Below, one piece after another: positions 1 to 8,183 of a stretch of 24,174 bases of DNA (positions are counted from its first letter, which is position 1; each line of letters starts with the position of its first letter). Both the position numbers and the translations under genes were made by a program. The DNA comes from Bacteroidota bacterium (GTDB lineage Bacteria > Bacteroidota > Bacteroidia > Bacteroidales > Dysgonomonadaceae). The stretch lies in contig JAEWQF010000046.1 of assembly GCA_023399295.1 (NCBI GenBank), positions 1 to 24,174 of the forward strand, in the 5' to 3' direction. The notes beneath the pieces are model-generated. The model was given only the letters and a program-made list of their open reading frames with translations. It made no database searches and was not told the origin of the DNA.

Positions 1-398
1 ATCCCAAACGGGCGTTCCTGCTTCTTTCCTTTCTCCCGGTGAAGACTGAAATCCAGTGGTATGGAGGACTTACCGTCCCAGTACATCATCACCAACAGCT
101 TGAATCCAAGCACGTAGCTGTTGGTTACATGATCCCATACCTTCCCGATCTTCTCTATACGCTTCCCGGTTTTAGACAGGGTGGTGTCATCGAAGATCAG
201 GTAACGGGATGAGGTATCATCTACATCACTATCATTGGACGTCACCGTCAGAAAACGATGCACAAGATGCCACATAAGCATCCGCCAGCATATAAAGGGA
301 CTGTTCTTCAGGCGATAGAACACATCCTTACCCATGGAGGAGCCTTCACCTGTGGGGCTGTTCAGATAGGAGTTGACCGTCTTGTCCGCACTGACCAC
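1..398 (-). pseudogene. IS4-like DDE transposase, truncated at both ends
   Basis: The minus strand is open from about 398 to the window edge and reads as the N-terminal half of a DDE transposase. Visible blocks are KDVFYRLKN, then ICWRMLMWHLV, then the first catalytic aspartate in LIFDDTTLSKTGKRIEKIG, followed by KVWDHVTNSY and DFSLHREKG. This order (DVFYRLKN, then FDDT..KTG..IE, then a VxDHV block, then FSLHREKG) is that of IS4-like transposases common in Bacteroidetes. The C-terminal half lies outside the window. The 5' end is also odd: the coding sequence has no start codon or terminal inverted repeat before it, but runs straight into a methyltransferase gene near 398. The ~50-60 residues such transposases usually have before the YRLKN block are missing. 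An internal ATG at 330-332 (MGKDVF) could start a shorter protein, but that would remove part of the normal domain. Confidence 0.75.
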
Positions 399-669
399 CA
401 AGGTAATCCTCCCAGTTCACCTGTTTCAGCGCTTCGTATACCTCATCGGCGGTTTCAGCTTTGAAGTTGTAAATCGGCTTGAGGATACGCAGTGCCGTGC
501 GGCAGTGTATGTTGGCTTTGTACATCAGTGCCTTGTCGCCGGTGAAGGAGACCATGCGGGTGCCTATCTCCACATTGTCGGCGCCCAGCGCGATCAGCTC
601 CTCGGCCAGCACATCTTCCAGTTCCGCCATGGTCTTGGCAATGAGCGGATATTGTTGGGTTTCAATCAT
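398..669 (-). pseudogene. THUMP-domain class I SAM-dependent RNA methyltransferase, 3'-truncated
   Basis: This is the first ~90 codons of a THUMP-type 23S rRNA (guanine-N2) methyltransferase of the RlmL/YpsC family, which methylates rRNA in the cytoplasm. Recognisable pieces are MIETQQYPLIAKTMAELEDV, then LGADNVEIGTRMVSF, ALMYKANIHCRTALRIL, and KQVNWEDYL. Family members run to roughly 380-490 residues with a C-terminal Rossmann methyltransferase domain. Here the family sequence stops after WEDYL and a transposase reading frame begins in another frame, so the THUMP domain is cut and the catalytic domain is absent. Only a short out-of-frame tail precedes a stop at 346-348. The start ATG at 667-669 sits 25 nt after a TATCTTTG -7 element. 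The gene is non-functional as shown, unless the junction is an assembly artefact. Confidence 0.8.
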
Positions 670-694
670 TCTTGTAATTGGGATGAATCGGCTG

Positions 695-702
695 CAAAGA
701 TA
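695..702 (-). promoter_or_regulatory. Bacteroidetes -7 element (TATCTTTG) of the methyltransferase gene
   Basis: Reverse-complement TATCTTTG matches the Bacteroidetes sigma-ABfr -7 consensus TAnnTTTG exactly and ends 25 nt before the ATG at 669. I see no clear TTTG -33 element at the usual 19-21 nt spacing. Confidence 0.55.
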
Positions 703-715
703 GCGAATTTATGCT

Positions 716-2236
716 TCACAGCTTCACCCTGATCTTCTTCTCTTTCGATTCGTTGCCAAAGGCGTCGAGAGCGGTCACCACGTATGTATAGCGGTTGTCA
801 CCTCCCTCATAGGGGAGGATGAAGAAGTTATCGGGTGTGACCGAGATGAGGTGCTCCGCCCTGTTTACATCGATCTTCTCACCCTTGCCAAAACGGTAAA
901 CTGCGAACTTCTGTGCCTTTTCAGGCTGTTGAGGTGCCCGAAGGTGCTCCCAGGTGAGGAAGTGCATATCTGCGGTGAACTGCTCGGTGAGCTTCTTCAC
1001 CCTCTCGGGACGTCCCTCGTGCAGATGCGTGTAAGCCGGCACCAGCGCTTTGGTGCGGTGCAGTTTCAGACGGAGCGAGTCGGCAACTCCCTGAACGTTT
1101 TCCAGGATCTGGTAACCATACCAGTAGCTATTCCCCTGCACCTGCGGCATCTCACGTGTCATGCGGATCTTGGTCTGCAGTTCCTGTCTGTCGAGGCTGC
1201 GTTTCAGATCCTGTCCGATGTAGAGGTGCTGTCGCTGGTTGTGGTCGTTCCACCACTGCAACAGGGTGGTGTAGTCGGCTGCGGCATGTCCTCTCTCCCA
1301 GTAAAGCTGGGGCAGGTTGTAGTCGATCCACCCCTTCTCCACCCACAGACGGATATCCGCATAGAGATCATCGTAGTTCTGCAAACCGCTGGTATCACTG
1401 CCCTGCGGGTCGTTGCGTTTGTTGCGGTAGATGCCAAAAGGACTGATGCCGAAGCGTACCCATGGCTTGACCCCCGCGATGGTATATTTGATCTGCTGAA
1501 TCAGCAGGTTCACGTTGTTGCGTCGCCAGTCGCCCCGCTGTGATTCATTGAATCCCTGTGAAGCGGCATAAGTATTGAAACTCACCTCATCGGGAAAGGG
1601 AGTGCCTGCAATGGGATAAGGATAAAAATAATCATCCATGTGGATGGCATCCAGCTCGTAACGGGTCACGATATCGCGCACCACCTCGCAGATAAAACCT
1701 CTGTTCTCCGGAAGTCCGGGATCAAAGAATAGCTGGTTACCGTACTGCAGGAAACGCTCCGGATGGCGGTGATAGAGATGTCCCTGAGCCAGCTGATTGG
1801 TTATGTTGCTCTTCACCCGGTAAGGGTTGAGCCATGCGTGCAGCTCCATCCCTCGCTGATGACACGCGTTGATGAGGAACGCCAACGGATCGAATGTGGG
1901 GTCATCGGGGGCCTTGCCTTGTTCACCCGTAAGAAAACGGCTCCATGGCTCCAGCTCGGAACGATAGAAGGCATCGGCTTCGGGTCGGATCTGGAAGATC
2001 ACGGCGTTGACACCCGCCTCGTCGAACTTGCGCACCATCTCGCTCAGGTAGTGCTTCATGGCAGCGCTGTTCATCTGCCGGTAACGCGACTGTCCCACAG
2101 TCTGTACCCAGGCACCGCGAAACTCTCTTTTTGGTGCATCAATGGAAGCAGCCGGGGGGAGCTTACGCGTGGTACCGCATGCGGTGAACAGGATCAAAAG
2201 GATCAGCGTGGCAATCAGCAGGGATAATTTCCTCAT
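716..2236 (-). CDS. GHL10-type (DUF187/YngK-like) glycoside hydrolase lipoprotein
   Basis: A 506-residue surface or periplasmic lipoprotein. The signal peptide ends in a lipobox (LFTAC, Cys20), predicting lipid anchoring. The body from about residue 35 to 340 is the GHL10 (DUF187) TIM-barrel family, seen in REFRGAWVQTVGQS, VNAVIFQIRPEADAFY, HAWLNPYRV, AIHMDDYFYPYP and FGISPFGIYR. Some members of this family act on peptidoglycan-related or other glycans; the substrate here cannot be read from sequence. The C-terminal ~100 residues look like a fibronectin-III/Ig-like module (ending YVVTALDAFGNESKEKKIRV). I chose the ATG at 2236 over the GTG three bases upstream because it gives a normal MRKLSLL signal peptide. 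The gene starts 21 nt after the antiporter stop, so the two are probably co-transcribed. Confidence 0.85.
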   Translation of the reverse strand: MRKLSLLIATLILLILFTACGTTRKLPPAASIDAPKREFRGAWVQTVGQSRYRQMNSAAMKHYLSEMVRKFDEAGVNAVIFQIRPEADAFYRSELEPWSRFLTGEQGKAPDDPTFDPLAFLINACHQRGMELHAWLNPYRVKSNITNQLAQGHLYHRHPERFLQYGNQLFFDPGLPENRGFICEVVRDIVTRYELDAIHMDDYFYPYPIAGTPFPDEVSFNTYAASQGFNESQRGDWRRNNVNLLIQQIKYTIAGVKPWVRFGISPFGIYRNKRNDPQGSDTSGLQNYDDLYADIRLWVEKGWIDYNLPQLYWERGHAAADYTTLLQWWNDHNQRQHLYIGQDLKRSLDRQELQTKIRMTREMPQVQGNSYWYGYQILENVQGVADSLRLKLHRTKALVPAYTHLHEGRPERVKKLTEQFTADMHFLTWEHLRAPQQPEKAQKFAVYRFGKGEKIDVNRAEHLISVTPDNFFILPYEGGDNRYTYVVTALDAFGNESKEKKIRVKL

Positions 2237-2257
2237 CACTTGGTGTAAACAATTGGT

Positions 2258-4354
2258 TCAGGGAATGAAAATAAAGTCGTCACTGCCCAGCAGCTGGTCG
2301 GCCATCTGTTGCTTGGGGTAAACCACAATGCGGCTGTGATGGGGAAAACGGTTCTCCATACGGGTGGGAAGGCTTTCCATAATGGGGATATGAGAGATGT
2401 AACCCACGTGTGCGGAGATGAGGATCACCATGTCATCCTTCCGAATCCGGTCACCGCAGGAGAGCGGGTTGTCCCAATCGGTGAAGGGTTGGAAGGTGAA
2501 GTTGGCGGCTCGCTTGTAACGGGACATCACCTGTTGCGTATCCGGGTGACCCAGGTGCAGCACCGGGATGGAGAGCTCGGAGGAGAGTGTGGCCACCTTG
2601 TCGACCCATGTACTGAATCCCTCCTCCTTTTCGGCCGAGGGGGGTGAGATCACTACGATACGCTTGTGTGTGATCAGACTCTGTTCGATGTGACAAATAA
2701 ACAGGTTCTTATCCATGTTCTTCACCACCAGATCCACCTTCTCTCCCAGCAGCTTGTCCCACAACCCGGCCTTGCCGGGCCATCCCATGATGACCACATC
2801 CGACATCGACTCACGGGCGGTACGCACGATGCCGTCGGCAGGGTTGTGGTCGATGGTGGTGATGATGTCCACATTCACTTCGGCAGCCTTGGCCGAGGAG
2901 ACAAACTCCTGCAGCTTCTTGCGGAAGCTAACGATATTCTTCTCTGCCTCCCGGTTGTTGGGTACCACTCCCAGCAATGAGATGGGGTTGACCGATTTCT
3001 TGTCTTTCAGCAACAACGCCAACTCCACATGGTGACCAATATGAGAAGGATTGGCAATCGGCACCAGTATCTTTTCCTGCGCGAACTCACCCATGGAGGA
3101 GGGGGTGAGCGGTTCATTCTCCTCACTGAGTGCGATCTTCCTGGCCGATCGCTGCGTGTATATCGATGCGACGATGCAGGTGATCAGGATCAGGATGATG
3201 GTGCCGTTGAGGATGTACTCATCGATGATGCCGGCTCTGTAACCCACAATGATGACAGCCAGTGTGGCCGCTGCATGGGAGCTGCTGAGCCCGTAAATCA
3301 ATGTCCGTTCGGTGACCGAGAAGCGAAAGCTCTTCTGGGTTGCCCATGCTGCCAGCCACTTTCCGGCGAGTGCAGCCAGTGTGAGTGCTGCTGCCACGAT
3401 CATGGTGCGGGGTCCCTGGAATACCACAGAGACATCTACCAACATCCCCACGGAGAGGAGAAAGACAGGGATAAAGAGGGCATTGCCGAAGAACTCGATC
3501 CGATTCATCAGCGCCGAGGAGTGGGGTATCAGGCGGTTCAAGGCAAGGCCTGCCGCAAAGGCACCGATAATTGGCTCTATTCCACCCAGTTCTACCAGGA
3601 AGCCGGAAGCGAAGACGATCAGCATCACGAAGATGTAGTTGGAATATTTTTCCGACTCGGAATACTGGAAGAACCAGCGTGCAATACGGGGCACCACCAG
3701 AAAGATGATGGCTGAGAATAGGGAGAGTGAGAGTATCAGCTTGAGCAGGAAGCTGAAATCGAGGCCTCCGTTGCTACCCGACAACACCACCGCAAGAATG
3801 ATCAACACGGCGGTATCGGTGAGAATGGTACCTCCCACGGTGACAGCCACAGCACGGTTGCGTGCAATTCCCAGTCGGCTGACAATGGGATAAGCAACCA
3901 GGGTATGTGTGGCGAACATGCTGGCGGTAAGAAAGCTGGCGCTGGCGTTGTAATCCAACAGGTAATAACAGACCGGATAGCCTATCAGGATGGGAATGAT
4001 AAAGGTGTAAAAGCCAAAAAGAAGGCTTTTGTTCTTGTTCTCGATGAACTCACCCAGATCCAGTTCCAGTCCCACAATGAACATGATGTAGAGGAGGCCG
4101 ATGGATGAGAACATCTCCACACCGCCATGGTTGTTATCGATCCAGTTGAGGCCGTGTGGACCGATCAGCACACCGGCAATGATCAGACCGATGATGCTGG
4201 GCACGTTGATCCGTTTGAGCAGGATGGGAGCCAACAGCACAATCATCAACAGAATGGCGAAGATGAGAACCGGATTGGTAAACGGCAATGCAAATTCATG
4301 CTGCAATTGGGAGAGGAAATCTGTCATTGGAGTTACTGATTGGTTTTCGTACAT
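2258..4354 (-). CDS. CPA2-family cation/proton antiporter with C-terminal USP-like domains
   Basis: A 698-residue inner-membrane monovalent cation/H+ antiporter. About the first 400 residues form a multi-helix CPA2 (Na_H_Exchanger) domain. Typical stretches are PSIIGLIIAGVLIGPHGLNW, ELGGIEPIIGAFAAGLALN, and the discontinuous-helix region GGTILTDTAVLIIL with its aspartate. After the last helix (~residue 400) follow two cytoplasmic alpha/beta regions of ~130 residues each resembling universal stress protein domains, for example EKILVPIANPSHIG and KRIVVISPPSAEKEEG. This arrangement suggests regulation by nucleotide or stress, which is inference. Start choice is uncertain: ATG 4354 (MYENQSV) or ATG 4327 (MTDFLSQ). 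A TATTTTTG -7 element at 4388-4395 lies upstream of both. It is probably the first gene of an operon with the GHL10 lipoprotein. Confidence 0.88.
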   Translation of the reverse strand: MYENQSVTPMTDFLSQLQHEFALPFTNPVLIFAILLMIVLLAPILLKRINVPSIIGLIIAGVLIGPHGLNWIDNNHGGVEMFSSIGLLYIMFIVGLELDLGEFIENKNKSLLFGFYTFIIPILIGYPVCYYLLDYNASASFLTASMFATHTLVAYPIVSRLGIARNRAVAVTVGGTILTDTAVLIILAVVLSGSNGGLDFSFLLKLILSLSLFSAIIFLVVPRIARWFFQYSESEKYSNYIFVMLIVFASGFLVELGGIEPIIGAFAAGLALNRLIPHSSALMNRIEFFGNALFIPVFLLSVGMLVDVSVVFQGPRTMIVAAALTLAALAGKWLAAWATQKSFRFSVTERTLIYGLSSSHAAATLAVIIVGYRAGIIDEYILNGTIILILITCIVASIYTQRSARKIALSEENEPLTPSSMGEFAQEKILVPIANPSHIGHHVELALLLKDKKSVNPISLLGVVPNNREAEKNIVSFRKKLQEFVSSAKAAEVNVDIITTIDHNPADGIVRTARESMSDVVIMGWPGKAGLWDKLLGEKVDLVVKNMDKNLFICHIEQSLITHKRIVVISPPSAEKEEGFSTWVDKVATLSSELSIPVLHLGHPDTQQVMSRYKRAANFTFQPFTDWDNPLSCGDRIRKDDMVILISAHVGYISHIPIMESLPTRMENRFPHHSRIVVYPKQQMADQLLGSDDFIFIP

Positions 4355-4387
4355 GATGCGTGAAACTTACTTCACACCGGTCGTCTA

Positions 4388-4395
4388 CAAAAATA
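4388..4395 (-). promoter_or_regulatory. -7 element (TATTTTTG) for the antiporter operon
   Basis: An exact TAnnTTTG match on the minus strand, 33 nt before the ATG at 4354. It lies in the AT-rich divergent gap between the antiporter and uvrA. No good -33 TTTG was found. Confidence 0.5.
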
Positions 4396-4433
4396 AAGAA
4401 AAATATTTGATTTATTTGGTCTATTCTTTCTTT

Positions 4434-4461
4434 TTTGAAGCAGGCAAAGTGATTATCTTTG
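4434..4461 (+). promoter_or_regulatory. uvrA promoter (TTTG ... TATCTTTG)
   Basis: TATCTTTG at 4454-4461 is an exact -7 element ending 19 nt before the uvrA ATG. TTTG at 4434-4437 is a possible -33 element, but the 16-nt spacer is shorter than the usual 19-21. Confidence 0.55.
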
Positions 4462-4480
4462 CAGGTTATAAAATAGCGGT

Positions 4481-7294
4481 ATGAGCAATTCCAAACATAT
4501 TGAGATCATCGGTGCACGCGTCAACAACCTTAAAAACATCGATGTATCCATCCCACGTAACAGTTTCACCGTGATCACAGGCCTCTCTGGCTCCGGCAAG
4601 TCATCCCTCGCCTTCGACACCCTCTATGCCGAGGGACAACGACGCTATGTGGAGAGCCTCTCGGCATACGCCCGGCAATTCCTGGGAAGAATGAACAAGC
4701 CGGAGTGTGACCAGATCAGGGGGATCCCTCCTGCCATCGCCATTGAACAGAAGACCACCTCCCGCAATCCCCGCTCCACGGTGGGTACCTCCACCGAGAT
4801 CTACGAATACCTGCGGTTGCTCTTCGCACGCATCGGCAGAACCATCTCTCCCGTTTCGGGGCAGGAGGTGAAACGCCACTACGTGCAGGATGTGGTGGAG
4901 AAGATGAAGGAATACCGTCCCGGCACACGGATGGCGGTACTCTCCTTCATCCAGCTGCGCAATGGACGCAACCTGCGGGAACAACTCGACATGCTGATGA
5001 AAGAGGGATTCAGCCGCGTGGATGTGGGAGAGCAGTTCTACCGCATCGATGAGTTACTGGAACAAAAGCAGCTGCCCCCGGCGGAGGAGGTGCTGCTGGT
5101 GATTGACCGCCTCTCCTGCTCTCCCGACAAAACGACAATCAACCGTCTTTCAGACTCGGTAGAGACCGCGTTCCTGGAGGGGAATGGTGAGTGCATCGTC
5201 CGTTTTTGGGGTGAGGAGGGTATGGAAAGCTTCTCATTCTCAAACCGTTTTGAGGCAGATGGCATCACCTTTGAAGAGCCAACCGAGATGATGTTCAACT
5301 TCAACAGTCCCGTAGGCGCCTGCCCCAAATGCGAGGGGTTTGGCAAGGTGATGGGCATCGATGAGAACCTGGTGATCCCCGACAAGAGTCTCTCGCTGCA
5401 GGAAGAGTGCGTGCAGTGCTGGCGGGGAGAGAAGATGAGCGAGTGGCGCCGGGAGTTTGTGCAGAATGCCTACAAGGTAGACTTCCCGATTCATCGTGCC
5501 TACTACGATCTGACTATGGAGGAGAAGGAACTCCTCTGGAACGGCAGACATGAGCAGGATATCTACGGCATCCACGATTTCTTCGGCATGCTGGAGAAGA
5601 ACCTCTACAAGATACAATACAGGGTGATGCTGGCACGCTACCGCGGCAAGACCGATTGCCCTCTCTGCAAGGGATCACGCCTGAAACCGGAAGCACTCCA
5701 TGTGAGAATTGGTGGCAAGTCGGTCTCTGAACTGGTGTTGATGCCGGTGACTGAGCTGAAGGAGTTCTTCGGCATGCTCCGTCTCAACGAAACCGACGCC
5801 ACGGTGGCTGAACGGCTGCTGACTGAAATCAACAACCGCTTGCAATTTCTGATCAATGTGGGATTGGGTTACCTTACCCTCAACCGTCTCTCCAACACCC
5901 TCTCAGGCGGTGAGAGCCAGCGGATCAACCTGGCCTCCTCACTGGGCAGCAGCCTGGTGGGATCGCTCTACATCCTCGACGAGCCGAGCATCGGTCTTCA
6001 CTCCCGTGACACTGGCTTGCTGATCGGGGTGCTGCGCGACCTGCAACAGATGGGCAACACGGTGGTGGTGGTGGAACACGACGAGGAGATCATCCGCGCT
6101 GCCGACCATATCATCGACATCGGCCCCAGGGCGGGTCGTCTGGGCGGCGAAGTGGTATACCAGGGAGCGGTGGCTGAGCTCAAGGAGAAAAGCGACAGCT
6201 ACACGGTTAAATACCTCACCGGCGAGGAGCAGATCGAACTACCCGTCAGTCGTCGGAAATGGAACAATTACATCGAGGTGAAGGGAGCACGGCAAAACAA
6301 CCTGAAGAACATCAACGTGAGGTTCCCCCTCCATGTGATGACAGTGGTCACCGGCGTGAGTGGTTCCGGCAAGTCGTCGCTGGTGAACGACGTGCTCTTC
6401 AACGCACTGCAGCACCAATACAAGGGTACAGTCCTTGAGCGTGCCGAGTTCAACGGGATCGGCGGTGACCTCAACCTGATGAAAGGGGTGGAGTATGTGG
6501 ATCAGAATCCCATCGGCAAGTCCTCCCGCTCCAACCCGGTGACCTACCTCAAAGCGTTCGACGAGATCCGCAAGCTCTATGCAGCACAGCCACTGGCCAG
6601 ACAACTCAACTTCTCACCCGCCTACTTCTCCTTCAACGTGGAAGGAGGACGCTGTGAGGAATGCAAGGGTGATGGGACAATCACCGTGGAGATGCAGTTC
6701 ATGGCCGATATCCGGTTGGAATGCGAATCCTGCCATGGCAAACGATTCTCATTTGAGGTGCTGGAGATCGAATACCGGGAAAAGAGCATCTACGATGTGC
6801 TGGAGATGACGGTGAACCAGGCCATCGAGTTCTTCAGTCAGCAGAAAGGTACTACAGAGAAAAAAATTGTGAAGAAGATGCAACCGTTGCAGGATGTGGG
6901 TCTCGGCTACCTGAAGCTGGGACAATCCTCCTCCACCCTCTCCGGCGGGGAGAACCAGCGGGTGAAGCTGGCCTACTACCTGGGGGAGGAGAAGTCGCAA
7001 CCCACTCTTTTCATCTTCGACGAACCCACCACAGGACTCCATTTTCACGACATCAAAACGCTTCTCAAGGCATTCAACGCGCTGCTGGAGAGAGGTCATA
7101 CGGTGTTGGTCATCGAGCACAACATGGAGGTGATCAAGTGTGCCGACCACCTCATCGACATCGGCCCCGAAGGGGGTAAAGAGGGAGGGTATCTGGTTTG
7201 CGAGGGGACGCCCGAGGAGGTAGCGGCATCAACCGCATCACACACCGGTCGTTTTCTGAAGGAGAAATTAGTATCACAAACTCAAAATTATTAA
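4481..7294 (+). CDS. uvrA: UvrABC excinuclease subunit A
   Basis: A 937-residue ATPase that recognises DNA damage and loads UvrB in nucleotide excision repair; the length is normal for UvrA. It has two ABC modules. The first has Walker A GLSGSGKSS at residues 34-42 and signature LSGGESQR. The second has Walker A GVSGSGKSS from about 625 and signature LSGGENQR with FDEPTTGLH. Zinc-type cysteine pairs are visible as CPKCEG and CPLCKG in the first half and CEECKG and CESCHG in the second. The block SRNPRSTVGTSTEIYEYLR is diagnostic. After LLFARIGR the protein has SPVSG where enterobacterial and Bacillus UvrA have a CPxH motif; I recall this as normal for the Bacteroidetes lineage. The C-terminal codons after LKEKL are AT-rich and may have been rewritten when the adjacent restriction-modification cassette arrived. 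Confidence 0.97.
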   Translation: MSNSKHIEIIGARVNNLKNIDVSIPRNSFTVITGLSGSGKSSLAFDTLYAEGQRRYVESLSAYARQFLGRMNKPECDQIRGIPPAIAIEQKTTSRNPRSTVGTSTEIYEYLRLLFARIGRTISPVSGQEVKRHYVQDVVEKMKEYRPGTRMAVLSFIQLRNGRNLREQLDMLMKEGFSRVDVGEQFYRIDELLEQKQLPPAEEVLLVIDRLSCSPDKTTINRLSDSVETAFLEGNGECIVRFWGEEGMESFSFSNRFEADGITFEEPTEMMFNFNSPVGACPKCEGFGKVMGIDENLVIPDKSLSLQEECVQCWRGEKMSEWRREFVQNAYKVDFPIHRAYYDLTMEEKELLWNGRHEQDIYGIHDFFGMLEKNLYKIQYRVMLARYRGKTDCPLCKGSRLKPEALHVRIGGKSVSELVLMPVTELKEFFGMLRLNETDATVAERLLTEINNRLQFLINVGLGYLTLNRLSNTLSGGESQRINLASSLGSSLVGSLYILDEPSIGLHSRDTGLLIGVLRDLQQMGNTVVVVEHDEEIIRAADHIIDIGPRAGRLGGEVVYQGAVAELKEKSDSYTVKYLTGEEQIELPVSRRKWNNYIEVKGARQNNLKNINVRFPLHVMTVVTGVSGSGKSSLVNDVLFNALQHQYKGTVLERAEFNGIGGDLNLMKGVEYVDQNPIGKSSRSNPVTYLKAFDEIRKLYAAQPLARQLNFSPAYFSFNVEGGRCEECKGDGTITVEMQFMADIRLECESCHGKRFSFEVLEIEYREKSIYDVLEMTVNQAIEFFSQQKGTTEKKIVKKMQPLQDVGLGYLKLGQSSSTLSGGENQRVKLAYYLGEEKSQPTLFIFDEPTTGLHFHDIKTLLKAFNALLERGHTVLVIEHNMEVIKCADHLIDIGPEGGKEGGYLVCEGTPEEVAASTASHTGRFLKEKLVSQTQNY

Positions 7295-7299
7295 TTTTG
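7292..7299 (+). promoter_or_regulatory. -7 element (TAATTTTG) of the restriction-modification cassette
   Basis: An exact TAnnTTTG match whose first three bases are the uvrA stop codon TAA. It ends only 5 nt before the methyltransferase ATG, so a transcript from it would be nearly leaderless. The methyltransferase could instead depend on uvrA read-through. Confidence 0.45.
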
Positions 7300-7304
7300 T
7301 ATTA

Positions 7305-8183
7305 ATGAATATTTTTACAGACATATATCTTGGAGACTGCAAAGAAAAACTAAGTTTAATAGACGACGATTCGGTTGACTTGATTGTTACTTCTCCCCCT
7401 TATGCTGATCAACGGAAGAACACCTATGGAGGTATTCACCCTGATCAATATGTTGACTGGTTTTTACCTATCTCGTCACAATTATTAAGAGTATTAAAAC
7501 CTTCAGGCACTTTCATTCTTAATATCAAAGAGAAGGTAATCAATGGAGAACGAAGCACTTATGTAATGGAACTCATTTTAGCAATGCGCAAACAGGGATG
7601 GTTGTGGACAGAAGAATTCATTTGGCATAAAAAGAATTCATACCCTGGCAAATGGCCAAACAGATTCCGAGATTCTTGGGAAAGATTACTCCAATTCAAC
7701 AAAAATAAGAAATTTCATATGTACCAAGAGTCTGTAATGGTACCTATGGGTGAATGGGCAAAAAGCAGATTAAAAAACCTATCTGATACTGACAAGAGAA
7801 GAGACAACTCAAAAGTTGGAAGTGGATTCGGAAAAAATATATCAAATTGGTTGGATCGGGAAATGGCATATCCTACAAATGTTTTGCACCTAGCAACTGA
7901 ATGTAATAATAAAAACCATAGCGCTGCGTTTCCAGAAGAACTTCCTGAATGGTTCATGAAACTTTTCACAAAAGAAGAAGATATTGTACTCGATCCTTTT
8001 ATGGGATCTGGCACCACACTTAAGGTTGCAAATAGAATGAGAAGAAATTCTATCGGAATTGAAATTGTTCCGGAATATTATAATATGGTAAAAAACCAAT
8101 TGGAACCCATAGAAATGTACCTCTTTGAAAACAAGGAAGAATATGCAAGAATTGAACCTTACAGAAGTATTCGAATATGTTGA
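7305..8183 (+). CDS. Type II DNA methyltransferase, beta class (N4-cytosine or N6-adenine)
   Basis: A 292-residue site-specific DNA methyltransferase, the protective half of a restriction-modification pair. The catalytic motif IV TSPPY is at residues 29-33, before the SAM-binding motif I DPFMGSGTT at 230-238, which is the beta-class order. The SPPY form is most often found in N4-cytosine enzymes, so m4C is the first guess, with m6A possible. The start ATG 10 nt after uvrA gives the usual MNIFTDIYLGDC beginning. The 3' end overlaps the downstream endonuclease start by 41 nt, indicating coupled translation. Base composition is clearly AT-rich against the GC-rich flanks, a sign of horizontal transfer. 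The recognition sequence cannot be read from the protein. Confidence 0.9.
   Translation: MNIFTDIYLGDCKEKLSLIDDDSVDLIVTSPPYADQRKNTYGGIHPDQYVDWFLPISSQLLRVLKPSGTFILNIKEKVINGERSTYVMELILAMRKQGWLWTEEFIWHKKNSYPGKWPNRFRDSWERLLQFNKNKKFHMYQESVMVPMGEWAKSRLKNLSDTDKRRDNSKVGSGFGKNISNWLDREMAYPTNVLHLATECNNKNHSAAFPEELPEWFMKLFTKEEDIVLDPFMGSGTTLKVANRMRRNSIGIEIVPEYYNMVKNQLEPIEMYLFENKEEYARIEPYRSIRIC

Noticed and set aside
851..1543. Long plus-strand open frame opposite the GHL10 gene (and similar frames opposite the antiporter and uvrA)
   Set aside because: Antisense shadows in GC-rich coding DNA, with no recognisable domain and no promoter.
4800..4890. UvrA lacks the CPxH motif after LLFARIGR (SPVSG instead)
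   Set aside because: I recall the same variant in other Bacteroidetes UvrA proteins, so it is a lineage trait rather than a defect.
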